This document shows, one piece after another, positions 33,483 through 42,789 of a stretch of DNA of 64,000 bases. This stretch comes from Cryptosporangium arvum DSM 44712 (GTDB taxonomy: Bacteria > Actinomycetota > Actinomycetes > Mycobacteriales > Cryptosporangiaceae): contig NZ_KK073874.1 of the NCBI RefSeq assembly GCF_000585375.1, forward strand, positions 5,177,251 to 5,241,250, read 5' to 3'. The stretch's first letter is position 1. Each line of letters opens with the position of its first letter. The position numbers and the translations under genes were made by a program. The notes beneath the pieces were generated by a model. The model did no database searches, was not told the DNA's origin, and worked only from the letters and a program-made list of their open reading frames with translations.

Positions 33483-34755
33483 TCGTCGCGTGCACCCCGA
33501 CCGTGCGGTCGACGACCTGCGACACCGAGAAGTCCACCGCCGCGGACAGGTACGCGTACCCGACCGCGCGGTCCATCCCCAGGTCACGCTGGAGGAAATC
33601 GAGCGCGTTGACGACCGCCCGGCGCATCGCGACGTCCAGGTCCGAGCCCTGGCCGCCCGACGACCCGTCCGGGTCCGACAGGCCAATGACCACCCACGCG
33701 TCGGCCGTCTCCGCGAACGGGTACCCGAACGCCACCGACGGCGCGCCCCGGCGGCCCTTCTTCACCACGGTCAGGCGGTACGTGGCACGCAGCGAGCCCT
33801 CGAGCGCGGTGAGCGCGACCTCGCCGTTGCCCATCGCCAGGTGCGGGTCCCCGACGTAGAACAGCGCGCCGTCGGCGAACACCGGCAGGTAGAACGTCGA
33901 TCCGGCACCGAGCAGGTTGATGTCGATGTTGCCGCCGCCCAGCGTCGGCGGGATCGAATTCAGGCGCGGGTCGGTGAGCCCGCCGGCGTCGGCGAACGCG
34001 ACGCCCATCATGCCCATGAACGGGCGCAGCGGGAACGTCACGTCCTCGTGGCCCGGGCGCGGCAGCGCGCCGACCAGGTGGTCGCCACCGCCGCGGACCG
34101 GCGTGAACACCGAGACGTTGCCGTAGCGCACCGGGTCCTTGGTCGCGCGTCCGTCGGTGGCGACCGGCGGCATGATCTCGGCCTCGGTGAGACCGGCCGG
34201 GACCGCACCACCGGCCGCTCGCGGCAGCGCGCCCTTGCCGTGCCGGCTGGAGACGACGCCGTAGGGCACGCGGGGCAGCGCGGTCAGGATCTCGACCTTG
34301 AGGACGTCCCCGGGCTCCGCACCGCCGACGTGGATCGGGCCGGTGACCACGTGCGGTCCGTCGACGTCGAAGTCGCGAGGGGTGCGGTCGTAGCCGCGCG
34401 CGACCGCGATCGCGTCGGTGAGCACCTGACCGGCCGGGACGCCGTGCCCGCCGAACCAGGCCACCGGGTCACGGCCCTGGTCCTCGAGGATGCCTTCGTG
34501 CGAGACCGTGTCGATCGTGACGGTCTCGCCGGACGCGATCCGCAGCACCGGTTCGGAGGTGACCGACGGGACGTAGCCCCAGCGCACCTGGTCCGGGAGG
34601 GACGGCAGGTAGTGCTGCCCGGCGATCGGGCCCCGGTGCGGCTGGAGGATCCCGGGCGTCCGCGTGGCCCGGGCGGCCGACGCGGACCCGAGGACCACCC
34701 CGCCCGCGGAGACGGCGGCGGCCGCCCGGAGGAAAGACCGGCGTTCGATGTCCAT
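33463..34755 (-). CDS. Exported acetamidase/formamidase family protein
   Basis: Secreted amidase-like protein of 430 residues. A twin-arginine signal (ERRSFLRAAAAV then Ala-rich stretch ending near residue 29) predicts export of a folded, probably metal-bound protein. The mature part follows FmdA/AmdA enzymes, with DTVSHEGILEDQG, GPIHVGGAEPGDVLKVEIL and FYVGDPHLAMGNGEVALTALE as recognisable stretches; these hydrolyse short-chain amides to ammonia and acid. A secreted version may act on extracellular amides. The frame is open for another 2.3 kb upstream, but the Tat start at 34755 is clear and the extension only mirrors other genes. Confidence 0.88.
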   Translation of the reverse strand: MDIERRSFLRAAAAVSAGGVVLGSASAARATRTPGILQPHRGPIAGQHYLPSLPDQVRWGYVPSVTSEPVLRIASGETVTIDTVSHEGILEDQGRDPVAWFGGHGVPAGQVLTDAIAVARGYDRTPRDFDVDGPHVVTGPIHVGGAEPGDVLKVEILTALPRVPYGVVSSRHGKGALPRAAGGAVPAGLTEAEIMPPVATDGRATKDPVRYGNVSVFTPVRGGGDHLVGALPRPGHEDVTFPLRPFMGMMGVAFADAGGLTDPRLNSIPPTLGGGNIDINLLGAGSTFYLPVFADGALFYVGDPHLAMGNGEVALTALEGSLRATYRLTVVKKGRRGAPSVAFGYPFAETADAWVVIGLSDPDGSSGGQGSDLDVAMRRAVVNALDFLQRDLGMDRAVGYAYLSAAVDFSVSQVVDRTVGVHATIRKAHF

Positions 34756-34815
34756 AGGGGACTTTCTAGTGGCCGCTCGTCGCGGCTGGATGTCCGGTTC
34801 GTTACGGTGTTGTGG

Positions 34816-35748
34816 GTGAGCACAATCGGTACGGGGTTGGGGATCGGGCTGGCCGCGGTGGGGCGTCCGGCGTACATCAACGGTGCGCGGGACGCCGACC
34901 TCGGTCGCGACCGCTCGGTGGAGGCGTTGCGGCGCCGCACCGCCGAGGTACTCGACGCCGCGTACGCCGGCGGGATCCGCTACGTCGACACCGCCCGCTC
35001 GTACGGCCTGGCCGAGGCGTTCCTCGCCGCCTGGCTCGAGTCGCGCCCGGACGTCACCGACGTGCTCGTCGCGTCGAAGTGGGGCTACACCTACGTCGGT
35101 GAGTGGCGGCTGGAGCGCGACGTCCACGAGGTGAAGGACCACTCGTCGGCGGCGTTCGCGCGGCAGCTCGGCGAGACACGGGCCCTGCTCGGCGACCGGC
35201 TGGACGTCTACCAGATCCACTCGCTGGTGCCGTCGAGCCCGGCGCTGGACTCCCCCGAACTGCTCGGCGCGCTGGCCCGGCTGCGCGACTCCGGGGTGCG
35301 CGTCGGGTTCTCCACGTCCGGACCGGCGCAGGCCGACGTCGTCCGGCGCGCGCTCGGCGTCACCGTGGGCGGGGCTCCGCTGTTCAGCGTGGTCCAGTCG
35401 ACCTGGAACCTGCTGGAGCCCTCGGTGGGCCCCGCGCTGGCCGAGGCCGCCGACGCCGGGCTGGACGTCGTCGTCAAGGAGAGCCTGGCCAACGGACGCC
35501 TGTCGGCGGCCGAGGCGACCGGCCCGGTGACCGCGGCCGCCGACGACCTGGGGGTCGGGGCCGACGAGCTGGCGATGGCGGTCGCGCTCGCGCAGCCCTG
35601 GGTGTCGCGGGTGCTGACCGGCGCGGTCACGCCGGAGCAGATCACCCGCAACCTGCGGGCGGCGCGGCTCCCGGTGCCGGCCGATCTCGCGTTCCCGGAG
35701 GAGCCGTCCGCGTACTGGGAGACCCGGTCCCGCCGGCCCTGGGCTTAG
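34816..35748 (+). CDS. Aldo/keto reductase
   Basis: NADPH-dependent oxidoreductase with a TIM barrel, 310 residues. The catalytic tetrad is readable: Asp and Tyr in YVDTARSYGLAE, Lys in ASKWGY, His in YQIHSL. GFSTSGP and the C-terminal AVTPEQITRNL resemble the sugar or aldehyde reductase-like branch. Start GTG at 34816, or 34807 nine bases earlier; neither has a clear ribosome site. Divergent from the secreted amidase gene by 60 bases. Its TAG overlaps the stop of the convergent DUF1996 gene. Confidence 0.88.
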   Translation: MSTIGTGLGIGLAAVGRPAYINGARDADLGRDRSVEALRRRTAEVLDAAYAGGIRYVDTARSYGLAEAFLAAWLESRPDVTDVLVASKWGYTYVGEWRLERDVHEVKDHSSAAFARQLGETRALLGDRLDVYQIHSLVPSSPALDSPELLGALARLRDSGVRVGFSTSGPAQADVVRRALGVTVGGAPLFSVVQSTWNLLEPSVGPALAEAADAGLDVVVKESLANGRLSAAEATGPVTAAADDLGVGADELAMAVALAQPWVSRVLTGAVTPEQITRNLRAARLPVPADLAFPEEPSAYWETRSRRPWA

Positions 35749-36749
35749 GCCGGGAGACAGGCCCCGGTGTTCAGGCACCGCAGGAGGAGCGCGGTGGAGG
35801 CCTCGGTGCGGAGATTGACGAAGTCGGCGTGGTCGGTGATCGGGGCGTGGCCCTGGTCGCCGAATGTGTCGATCGCGAACGACGGGCCGGCCGGTACGTC
35901 GTAGACGAGCGTCATCGTCAGTTTCGGGAGCGGTCGGGTGGCGGCCGGGCAGCGCCCGGCCCGGTCGGGGAACCGCATGTGGGCGCGGTGGCCGGCGCTG
36001 TCGGTGTTGCGGCCGTCCCAGCAGCTCGGGAACTCGAGGATGCGGGTGAGGCCGCGGCCGAGCGGGCAGAGCGGGTACGCGACGGTCGTGATCCGGTCCT
36101 CGAACCCGGCGCAGGTGTAGGTCGCGCGGGCGTTCGCAGCGCCGTTGGTCGCGGCTTTCGCGTCGCCGGTGAGCACGCGGAGCAACCGCGGCGGCGCGAC
36201 GACCGGCGCGTGCGCGTTGCCCTCGAACCGGATCGTCACCCGGGGCCGCAGCACCCGGCCGACGTTGCCGTCCGCCGGGTCCTCCCCGGGGAAACGCCGC
36301 TGGCCGGCGACGTCGGTGCGGTCGCGGAGCACGGGCCAGAAGTAGGCCGAGGTGTCGCCGCGGTCCCGGCAGGTGGTGCCGGCCGCGGCCAGCGACTCGT
36401 CGGTGGAGGCCGCGGAGGAGTCGGTGTTGCCCACGTAGTCGTGCAGGTGGTGGGCGCCGTTGCGGATGCCGGGCGAGACGATGAAGTTGTCGGAGTTGTA
36501 GTGCCCTTCCTCGTTGTCGCCGCAGTGCGCGACGTAGGTGCCGCGGGGTTTCGCGCGGGGCTGCCCCGGGACGACGTCCTCGATCGGCACGTAGTTCGGC
36601 GCCGGACGGGGCGGGTGGGACGCCGGGGCACTCGGGGTGACGCCGGGGCGAGCGAGGCTCAGACCGATCGCGCCGCCGACGAGCATCGCGAGCACCACGA
36701 TCCCGGCGACGAGGCCGACAAGCCGTCCCTCGGACACGGGGTCCAGCAT
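35745..36749 (-). CDS. DUF1996 domain secreted or membrane-anchored protein
   Basis: Protein of 334 residues with one N-terminal span (about 10-32), a Pro-rich linker and an extracytoplasmic DUF1996 domain. The family signature HHLHDYVGN appears near residue 100, and further Cys residues (AHCGDN, TTCRDRG, YTCAGF, FPSCWDG) could form disulfides. DUF1996 is found in secreted actinobacterial and fungal proteins of unknown activity, often beside carbohydrate-binding domains, which are missing here. Confidence 0.87.
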   Translation of the reverse strand: MLDPVSEGRLVGLVAGIVVLAMLVGGAIGLSLARPGVTPSAPASHPPRPAPNYVPIEDVVPGQPRAKPRGTYVAHCGDNEEGHYNSDNFIVSPGIRNGAHHLHDYVGNTDSSAASTDESLAAAGTTCRDRGDTSAYFWPVLRDRTDVAGQRRFPGEDPADGNVGRVLRPRVTIRFEGNAHAPVVAPPRLLRVLTGDAKAATNGAANARATYTCAGFEDRITTVAYPLCPLGRGLTRILEFPSCWDGRNTDSAGHRAHMRFPDRAGRCPAATRPLPKLTMTLVYDVPAGPSFAIDTFGDQGHAPITDHADFVNLRTEASTALLLRCLNTGACLPA

Positions 36750-36853
36750 GGCTCGATTCGGCGCGCGCCGCCGGGCATCCGGTAGGGTCGGAGACGGTGT
36801 GCCGGGAAGTCTGGTCGGCGATGTCTGGGTCGACCGATTTTCCAGGAGGCGTC

Positions 36854-38146
36854 ATGCGTGTTCTCGGCCGCAGTGCGAGCTGGCCGGAGGCGCGGCGGAT
36901 CGCCGACGTGCTCCGCCGCGAGACGATCGGCGGCGCGCTGCTTCTTGTGGCCGCAGTCGCCGCGCTGACCTGGTCGAACTCGCCGTGGGCCGGGGCGTAC
37001 GAGGCCGTGCGTGACTTCCGGGTCGGGCCCGGCACGCTGCATCTGGACCTCACCGTCGGCGCGTGGGCGTCGGACGGGCTGCTGGCGATCTTCTTCTTCG
37101 TGGCCGGGCTGGAGCTCAAGCGCGAGTTCGTCGCCGGTGACCTGCGTGACCCGCGGCGCGCGGTGGTGCCGGTCGCGGCCGCGGTGGGGGGCGTGGTGGT
37201 GCCGGCCGCGCTCTACACGCTGGTGGGGGTGGTCGGCGGCGGGCCGCTGCGCGGGTGGGCGATCCCCACCGCGACCGACATCGCGTTCGCCCTGGCGGTG
37301 CTGGCCGTGGTGGGCCGGTACCTGCCGTCCGCGCTGCGCACGTTCCTGCTCACGCTCGCCGTGGTCGACGACCTGCTGGCGATCGTCGTGATCGCGGTGT
37401 TCTACACCTCGGCGCTGGCGGTGTTGCCGCTGGTCGGGGCGCTCGTCACGCTGGCGGTGTTCGCCGTGCTGTTGCGCCGCGGGGTGCGGGCGTGGTGGCT
37501 GTTGCTGCCGTTGGCCGGTCTCACCTGGTTCCTGGTCCACGCCTCCGGTGTGCACGCGACCGTGGCCGGGGTGCTCCTCGGCTTCGCCGTTCCGGTGATC
37601 GCCACCGGCGCCGGCCGCGCCTCCGGTGCCTCCGGTGCCGGGCACGGGCCGGCCGAGCGGTTCGAGCACCGGTTCCGGCCGCTGTCGGCCGGGGTGGCGG
37701 TGCCGGTCTTCGCGTTCTTCTCGGCCGGGGTGGCCCTCGGTGGCTGGTCCGGAGCCACGAGCGCGCTACGCGACCCGGTCGCGGTGGGCATCGTCGTCGG
37801 CCTGGTCGTGGGCAAGACGATCGGCATCCTCGGCGCGACCTGGCTGGTCACCCGTCTGACCCGCGCGCGCCTCGACGACGGCCTGGCCTGGATCGACGTG
37901 CTCGGCCTGGCGATCCTCGGCGGCATGGGCTTCACGGTCTCGCTCCTCGTCGCCGAGCTGGCCTTCGACGGCAGCGCGCACGGCGAGCACGCGACCGTCG
38001 CGGTGCTGGCCGGTTCGCTCGTCGCCGCGGTGCTGGCCGGGGTCGTCCTGCGCTTCCGCAACCGCGCCTACCGGCTCCTGGCCGCCGCCGAGGCCGAGGA
38101 CGCCGACCACGACGGCGTCCCGGACGTCTACCAGCGCGACCGGTAG
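36854..38146 (+). CDS. nhaA: Na+/H+ antiporter NhaA
   Basis: Sodium/proton antiporter for pH and salt homeostasis, 430 residues with about 12 spans. Key features are [13 protein letters not shown], the [16 protein letters not shown] helix and the adjacent aspartates in [13 protein letters not shown] that bind Na+ and H+. ATG at 36854 is fixed by AGGAGG at 36844-36849. The C-terminus carries an unusual acidic stretch, [15 protein letters not shown], resembling a DxDxDG calcium loop, not normal for NhaA. A 31-base tandem repeat lies just after the gene. Confidence 0.94.
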   Translation: MRVLGRSASWPEARRIADVLRRETIGGALLLVAAVAALTWSNSPWAGAYEAVRDFRVGPGTLHLDLTVGAWASDGLLAIFFFVAGLELKREFVAGDLRDPRRAVVPVAAAVGGVVVPAALYTLVGVVGGGPLRGWAIPTATDIAFALAVLAVVGRYLPSALRTFLLTLAVVDDLLAIVVIAVFYTSALAVLPLVGALVTLAVFAVLLRRGVRAWWLLLPLAGLTWFLVHASGVHATVAGVLLGFAVPVIATGAGRASGASGAGHGPAERFEHRFRPLSAGVAVPVFAFFSAGVALGGWSGATSALRDPVAVGIVVGLVVGKTIGILGATWLVTRLTRARLDDGLAWIDVLGLAILGGMGFTVSLLVAELAFDGSAHGEHATVAVLAGSLVAAVLAGVVLRFRNRAYRLLAAAEAEDADHDGVPDVYQRDR

Positions 38147-38170
38147 CCGCTCCCCGGGCCGAGCGGGTCG

Positions 38171-38263
38171 CCGCCGCGCTCGGCACGCGGCCGTCCGTCG
38201 TCCGCCGCGCTGGGCATGCAGCCGTCCGTCGTCCGCCGCGCTGGGCATGCAGCCGTCCGTCGG
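38171..38263. repeat. 31-bp tandem repeat, three copies
   Basis: Three head-to-tail 31-base units at 38171-38201, 38202-38232 and 38233-38263, beginning CCGCCGCGCT and ending CCGTCCGTCG. Copies 2 and 3 differ only at the last base; copy 1 differs by a few bases in the middle. Each of copies 2 and 3 holds the palindrome GCATGC. A partial fourth unit (CCGCCGCGC) follows. The array occupies half of the 180-base gap between nhaA and a DinB gene. Confidence 0.85.
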
Positions 38264-38312
38264 CCGCCGCGCGGTCGTCCGCCTTCGACGTCACCGCCGC
38301 GATCGCCGCTGT

Positions 38313-38338
38313 GGCCCCGGTAGCGGCTACCGGGGGCC
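38313..38338. terminator. Hairpin at convergent ends of nhaA and dinB-like gene
   Basis: GGCCCCGGTAG at 38313-38323 pairs with CTACCGGGG(G)CC at 38327-38338, a stem of 11 pairs with one bulged G and loop CGG. It overlaps the stop codon of the DinB gene and can end transcription from either side. Confidence 0.55.
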
Positions 38339-38770
38339 GAGGCCGGTCCGGCCGTCGAGCAGTTCGCGGGCCGCGTCGAGGTGGCCGGCGTGCCGCGCGG
38401 TCTCCTCGATCAGGTGGAGCAGGATGCGCCGCAGGTCCGTGGTCTGCGACGCCAGCAGCTCGTCCTGGTGCCGCCCCACCGGCGGGGCGTCGAGCGAAGC
38501 GGCCGCGATGATCTCGTCGGAGATCCGGCACTGCTCGCGGTAGAACGCGAACCCCGACGCGCCGGTCGCGCCCCGCCGCGAGGCCGCGAACACGTCCTGG
38601 AGCCAGTGCTGCTCCGCGTCCCCCAGGTGCTCGATCAACCCGAGCGGCGTCCACCCCGACGGCAACACGGCCGTCCGCAGCGCTGAGTCGTCGAGCCCGG
38701 CCAGGATCGCCACGACGCTCTCCCGCTGGTAGGCGAGGAACTCACACAACACTGCTTTCTCGACCGTCAC
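38327..38770 (-). CDS. DinB family protein
   Basis: Four-helix metal-binding protein of 147 residues, DinB/DUF664 type, acting in the cytoplasm. Candidate metal ligands are His in LGLIEHLGDAEQHWL (about 46) and in ETARHAGHLD (about 127 and 130). Members are thiol-dependent metalloenzymes (for example mycothiol- or bacillithiol-dependent transferases), so a thiol-linked detoxification role is possible. GTG at 38770 is the only start that begins at the first helix; its ribosome site is weak. Confidence 0.85.
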   Translation of the reverse strand: MTVEKAVLCEFLAYQRESVVAILAGLDDSALRTAVLPSGWTPLGLIEHLGDAEQHWLQDVFAASRRGATGASGFAFYREQCRISDEIIAAASLDAPPVGRHQDELLASQTTDLRRILLHLIEETARHAGHLDAARELLDGRTGLGPR

Positions 38771-38894
38771 CCGGGCACCGTACGGCACGGCTTCACGCGC
38801 GGACCCGGGCCCGGCACGCCGACGGCGAGCCGCCCGAACACGCTCACGTCGGCGAAGCGGGCCGCGAGGGGGCGCTTCGGGCGGGGCACGCGGT

Positions 38895-39731
38895 TCAGGC
38901 GCGGGCCGCGTTGGCGGTGATCGCGGAGACGATGCGGGGCCAGGCACCCGGGGGCAGGTCGTGGCCCATCCCGTCGATGAGTTCGAACCGGGCGCCGGGC
39001 ACCGCGTCGGCGGTGGCGCGCCCTCCCGACGGATGGCACATCGGGTCGGCCGACCCGTGAACCACCACGGTGGGCACCCGGACCCGCCCCAGCGCCGCGG
39101 TGCGATCCCCCGCACCACGCACCGCCCGGTGCTGACGGCGCCGCCCGTCCCGCCCGTCCGGATCCCGCCGGAACGCTTCCCGCGTGACCCGCCGGATCTC
39201 GTCCAGGTCCTGCGCGAAACCGGTCGAACCGACGTCGGCGAACACCCGGACCCGCCGCTCGATCGCCTCCTCCTCGGTGCGGGGACGACGCGCGACGAGA
39301 TGACGCAGCACCCGCGGCGACGTGCGTCCCACCCCGCGCCGGCCCGTCGTCGACATGATCGACGCCAGCGACCGCACCCGCTCGGGGCACCGGATCGCCA
39401 TCGACTGCGCGATCATCCCACCCATCGACGCACCCACCACGTGCGCCGATCCGGCCCCGAGCGCGTCGAGCAGCCCCACGGCGTCGTCGGCCAGGTCGTC
39501 GAGCGTGTACCGGGTGCCCGGCACGTGCGTGGACCGACCGGAGTCCCGGTTGTCGAACCGGACCACGCGGTACCCGGCGGCCGCGAGCTGACGGCAGAAC
39601 TCGTCGGGCCAGTGCACCAGCTGGAACCCGAGCCCCATGATCAACAGCATCACCGGGTCACGGTCGTCCCCGATCACGTCGTGACACAGCTCGACATCCC
39701 CTACCGCGACGAGCCGTTCCTGGTCCTCCAC
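38895..39731 (-). CDS. Alpha/beta hydrolase
   Basis: Serine hydrolase of about 278 residues. Oxyanion strand LLIMGLGFQLVHWP, FDNRDSGRS, nucleophile elbow GASMGG, acid in VHGSADPMCHPSGG and His in GMGHDLPPG are all present. The pattern MGLG...FDNRDSGRST fits the common actinobacterial hydrolases annotated as esterases or aclacinomycin methylesterase-like; the substrate is unknown. The start is uncertain: GTG at 39731 gives the normal length, while GTG at 39788 adds 19 residues without family match. Confidence 0.87.
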   Translation of the reverse strand: MEDQERLVAVGDVELCHDVIGDDRDPVMLLIMGLGFQLVHWPDEFCRQLAAAGYRVVRFDNRDSGRSTHVPGTRYTLDDLADDAVGLLDALGAGSAHVVGASMGGMIAQSMAIRCPERVRSLASIMSTTGRRGVGRTSPRVLRHLVARRPRTEEEAIERRVRVFADVGSTGFAQDLDEIRRVTREAFRRDPDGRDGRRRQHRAVRGAGDRTAALGRVRVPTVVVHGSADPMCHPSGGRATADAVPGARFELIDGMGHDLPPGAWPRIVSAITANAARA

Positions 39732-39894
39732 AGCGCGCGACGCTACGTCCCGCGCCCCGTACGCCGCCACCGCATTTCCGCCCGGCACCGGCCGGCACCG
39801 CGCCGAGGTCTCGACGACGTCGCGGGCCCACGCCCGGCGGGAAGCCCCCGGAACCCGTCGAGACGCTGAGTACTCGTCGGAACTGTCCCGGCGA

Positions 39895-40812
39895 TCAGCG
39901 CATGGGAGCGCCCGACGGGGGCGTGCCCCCGGGATCCCGGCCGCCCGGAGCTTGCCCGCCGCTCGGCTCGGTGCGGGTGTCCACCGGGACCGTCAAACGC
40001 ACGGCGAACCCGCTCGTCACGTCACCGGACACCGTACCCAGCTGGCTCGTGCCCCCGTCGTCCCCGAAGACGTTGTCGCTCTCCAGCGTGACCTGCTTCA
40101 ACGTCGCGACCGACGACTCGTACCCGCTCGTCGCGTACACCGCGTCGCACGTGGCCTTCGGCAGCGCCACCTGCGACGTCGCGATCGCGTTGCCGGCGTC
40201 GGTGATCGACGCCCGGTCCGGGTAGACCTCGAAGTGGACGTGCGGCCAGCGCCCGGTGTAGCAGGCCGGGAAGACGCTCGTGAACCTCACGACGCCCGAC
40301 GCGTCGGCGATCTGCACCCCGCGCAGGTAGTTCTCCCCCGTCACCCCGTCGGAGTACAGCGAGTAGCGGCCCTCGCGGTCACAGTGCCAGACGTACACGG
40401 CGACGTTCGCGAACGGCTTGTTCCCGTTCGCCACGTCGACGACCGTCAGCTCGAGCGTCATCGGTACGCCCTCGGCGGTGCCCGACGCGGTGCCGAAGCT
40501 CGACCGGACGTCGGTGCGGACGATGCCGCTCTGGTCCAGCACGTTCGGCCCGTTCGACCCGTCGCCCGGGTAGGGCCCGGCCGTCTCGTCCGGTATCTCC
40601 CCGCTCGACGTGCCCGTCGAGGCCGAGGCGGAGGCGGACGTCGAGTCGGTCGTGCTGCACGCGGCCAGCCCCAGCGCGGCCCCGCCGAGCCCCAGCAGCC
40701 GCAGCATCCGCCGCCGGTCCAGCGTCCCCAGATCGAAGCCCAGCCCTTGATCGACGACTTCCTCGCCGGGTCTGGGCAGCACCCGGCCCTGATACGTCGG
40801 TCTGCGGGACAT
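39895..40812 (-). CDS. Exported intradiol dioxygenase-like protein
   Basis: Secreted protein of 305 residues related to intradiol ring-cleavage dioxygenases. The N-terminus has a twin-arginine-like RRRMLRLLGLGG with LAAC, a lipobox, so a Tat-exported lipoprotein is likely. The Fe(III) ligands Tyr, Tyr, His, His can be placed in REGRYSLYSD, ACYTGRW and PHVHFEV. Cytosolic relatives open catechols; secreted versions may attack lignin-type aromatics outside the cell. The C-terminal 25 residues are a Pro/Gly tail. Confidence 0.88.
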   Translation of the reverse strand: MSRRPTYQGRVLPRPGEEVVDQGLGFDLGTLDRRRMLRLLGLGGAALGLAACSTTDSTSASASASTGTSSGEIPDETAGPYPGDGSNGPNVLDQSGIVRTDVRSSFGTASGTAEGVPMTLELTVVDVANGNKPFANVAVYVWHCDREGRYSLYSDGVTGENYLRGVQIADASGVVRFTSVFPACYTGRWPHVHFEVYPDRASITDAGNAIATSQVALPKATCDAVYATSGYESSVATLKQVTLESDNVFGDDGGTSQLGTVSGDVTSGFAVRLTVPVDTRTEPSGGQAPGGRDPGGTPPSGAPMR

Positions 40813-40908
40813 CGAACCTCCTGGGAGCGGCGATCAACGACGAACCCCAGCGTGGCGGCCCGGAATGGCCGCCACCCGTGCGTCCGCTGAGCGTCGCCTG
40901 TGAAGCCG

Positions 40909-42261
40909 CTACCGGCGCCGGAGCTCGTCCAACAGGAAGGCTTCCGCGCGGGCGCCGGTTCCGAACATCGCGATCGACAGGCTCTCGTCGATGCCGTGCC
41001 ACCGGCTCGCCGGGTCGCCGACGCCGGTGACCAGCACCGCCGCCCCCGGGAACGTGCGCGCGAACTCGGCGATGAACGGGATCGAACCGCCGATGCCGAT
41101 CTCCACGACCGCGTTGCCGTAGGCCTCGGCGAACGCCGCGCGGGCAGCGTCGTACGCGCTGCCGACGGTGTCCAGGCGGAACGGCTCGGCGATACCGGAG
41201 TGCGGCGTGATCTCGACGTGCGCGCCCCACGGCACGTGCGCGCGCAGGTGCTCGGTGAGGAGCTCCCGCGCGGCCGACGCGTCCTCACCCGGGGCCAGGC
41301 GCGCGCTCACCACCGCGCGGGCCCGCGGCAGCAGCACGTTCGAGGCGGCGGCGACCGTCGGGGCGTCGACACCGAGCACGGAGATCGCCGGGGCCTGGGT
41401 GGCGCGCTCCTGCACCGAGCCGGAGCCGAGCAGCGCGACGCCCTCGAGCAGGCCGGCCTCGGCGAGGAACTCGTCGTCGGCTCCGTCCAGGTTCGCCGCG
41501 TCGGTGTCGGCGTTGCGGCGCAGACCGGCGACCGCGACCTCGCCCTTCTCGTCGTGCAGGCTCGCGAGCGTGTGCACGAGCGCGGTCAGCGCGTCGCCGA
41601 TCGGCCCGCCGTAGACGCCGGAGTGCACCGGGCGTTCGAGCATCGACACCTCGACGACCAGGTCGACCAGCCCGCGCAGGCTCGTGGTGAGCGCGGGCAC
41701 GTCGACGGCCGGGTTCGCCGCGTCGGCGATCACGATGACGTCGGCCGCGAGCAGTTCGTGGTGTTCGCGCAGCAGCGCGGGCAGGGTCGGCGAGCCGGAC
41801 TCCTCCTCGCCCTCGATGAACAACGTGACGCCGACCGGCGGGCGGCCGTCGTAGGCGCGCAGCACCGCGAGGTGCGTCAGCACCCCGGCCTTGTCGTCGG
41901 CGGCGCCCCGGCCGTAGAGGCGCCCGTCGCGCTCGGTGGGCTCGAACGGCGGGCTGGTCCACAGCTCGTCGCCGCCGGTGGGCTGCACGTCGTGGTGCGC
42001 GTAGAGCAGGACCGTCGGCTGGCCCTCCGGAGCCGGCCAGCGCGCGACGACGGCCGGTGCGCCACCGTCGGCGCGCAGGATCCGCACCGACTCCGGGCCG
42101 AGCGCGCCCGCGAGCTCGGCGACCAGGGCCGCGCTGGCCTCGGTGTCCTCGGCGTGCGCCGGGTCGGCCCAGATGCTGGGGATACGGACCAGCCGCTCCA
42201 GATCGGCGCGAGCGCCCGGTACCACCGCGTCGACAGCGGCCGCGATCTCGTCCCTGTTCAT
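40909..42261 (-). CDS. M20 family dipeptidase
   Basis: Zinc metallopeptidase of 450 residues. Metal and catalytic residues are intact: His in LLYAHHDVQP, bridging Asp in GRGAADDKAG, Glu-Glu in FIEGEEESGS, Asp in VIADAANP, and a late His in the catalytic lid. The dimerisation insert is full length. It fits the PepV/CNDP-like group that cleaves dipeptides. ATG at 42261 is preferred over GTG at 42270. It is followed on the same strand by no coupled gene. Confidence 0.93.
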   Translation of the reverse strand: MNRDEIAAAVDAVVPGARADLERLVRIPSIWADPAHAEDTEASAALVAELAGALGPESVRILRADGGAPAVVARWPAPEGQPTVLLYAHHDVQPTGGDELWTSPPFEPTERDGRLYGRGAADDKAGVLTHLAVLRAYDGRPPVGVTLFIEGEEESGSPTLPALLREHHELLAADVIVIADAANPAVDVPALTTSLRGLVDLVVEVSMLERPVHSGVYGGPIGDALTALVHTLASLHDEKGEVAVAGLRRNADTDAANLDGADDEFLAEAGLLEGVALLGSGSVQERATQAPAISVLGVDAPTVAAASNVLLPRARAVVSARLAPGEDASAARELLTEHLRAHVPWGAHVEITPHSGIAEPFRLDTVGSAYDAARAAFAEAYGNAVVEIGIGGSIPFIAEFARTFPGAAVLVTGVGDPASRWHGIDESLSIAMFGTGARAEAFLLDELRRR

Positions 42262-42275
42262 GGGTTCCACCGTAC

Positions 42276-42731
42276 TCAGGATCCGTCCTCGGCAAGGCCG
42301 GGCGGGAAGACCACGCCCTTGTGCAGGATGAAGCAGCTGTACGGCTCGCTCTCGAGGGTGTGGACGACCGCGTAGACCTTCCGCGCCCGCTCGTAGAACT
42401 CGTGCCGGGGGACGACGCCGTACTCGAGTCGCGCCGGGTGGTCCGCTGCGGCGAGCGCGAGGACGCGGTCCTGGAGCGGGGTGGTCAGCGCCGGGTCGTC
42501 CTTGACCTCCATGCGCTCGAGCGGGTGCGCGACGAACGCGTCGAGCGGGAACACCGACAGGATCGCGCCGAGCGCCCGGAGCGTGCCGCTCTCACCGAGG
42601 CGGACCACCGGCCGGCCCGCGCTGAACGCCGGGTAGTTGCGGTCGGCGAGCAGGAGCTGGTCGCCGTGGCCCATCTCGTCGAGAATCTTGAGCAGGTCGC
42701 CGTTGAGCAGCGGATCAATACCTTTGAGCAC
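42276..42731 (-). CDS. fucU: RbsD/FucU family sugar mutarotase
   Basis: Small cytoplasmic enzyme of 151 residues that interconverts sugar anomers. The N-terminus LKGIDPLLNGDLLKIL and EMGHGDQLLLADRNYPA carry the catalytic His22 and match FucU/RbsD closely; the C-terminal VYAVVHTLESEPYSCFILHKG closes the pocket. The FucU-like end favours L-fucose over ribose, but no sugar kinase or transporter is close. GTG at 42731 starts right at the family's conserved N-terminus. The gene ends 14 bases before the M20 start. Confidence 0.9.
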   Translation of the reverse strand: MLKGIDPLLNGDLLKILDEMGHGDQLLLADRNYPAFSAGRPVVRLGESGTLRALGAILSVFPLDAFVAHPLERMEVKDDPALTTPLQDRVLALAAADHPARLEYGVVPRHEFYERARKVYAVVHTLESEPYSCFILHKGVVFPPGLAEDGS

Positions 42732-42789
42732 GCTGCCAGCATGGCGTGCCGTTCGGGAATTGTCGTAGGCGCCCCCTAGTTTCGCCGGT

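Noticed and set aside
34756-37119. Minus-strand reading frame continuing for 788 codons upstream of the amidase gene
   Set aside because: The Tat signal fixes the real start at 34755, the extension is Arg/Pro/Gly-rich, and it runs over the aldo/keto reductase and DUF1996 genes. It is a GC-bias open frame.
38171-38263. CRISPR array
   Set aside because: The 31-base units are directly adjacent with no unique spacers and no cas genes are present.
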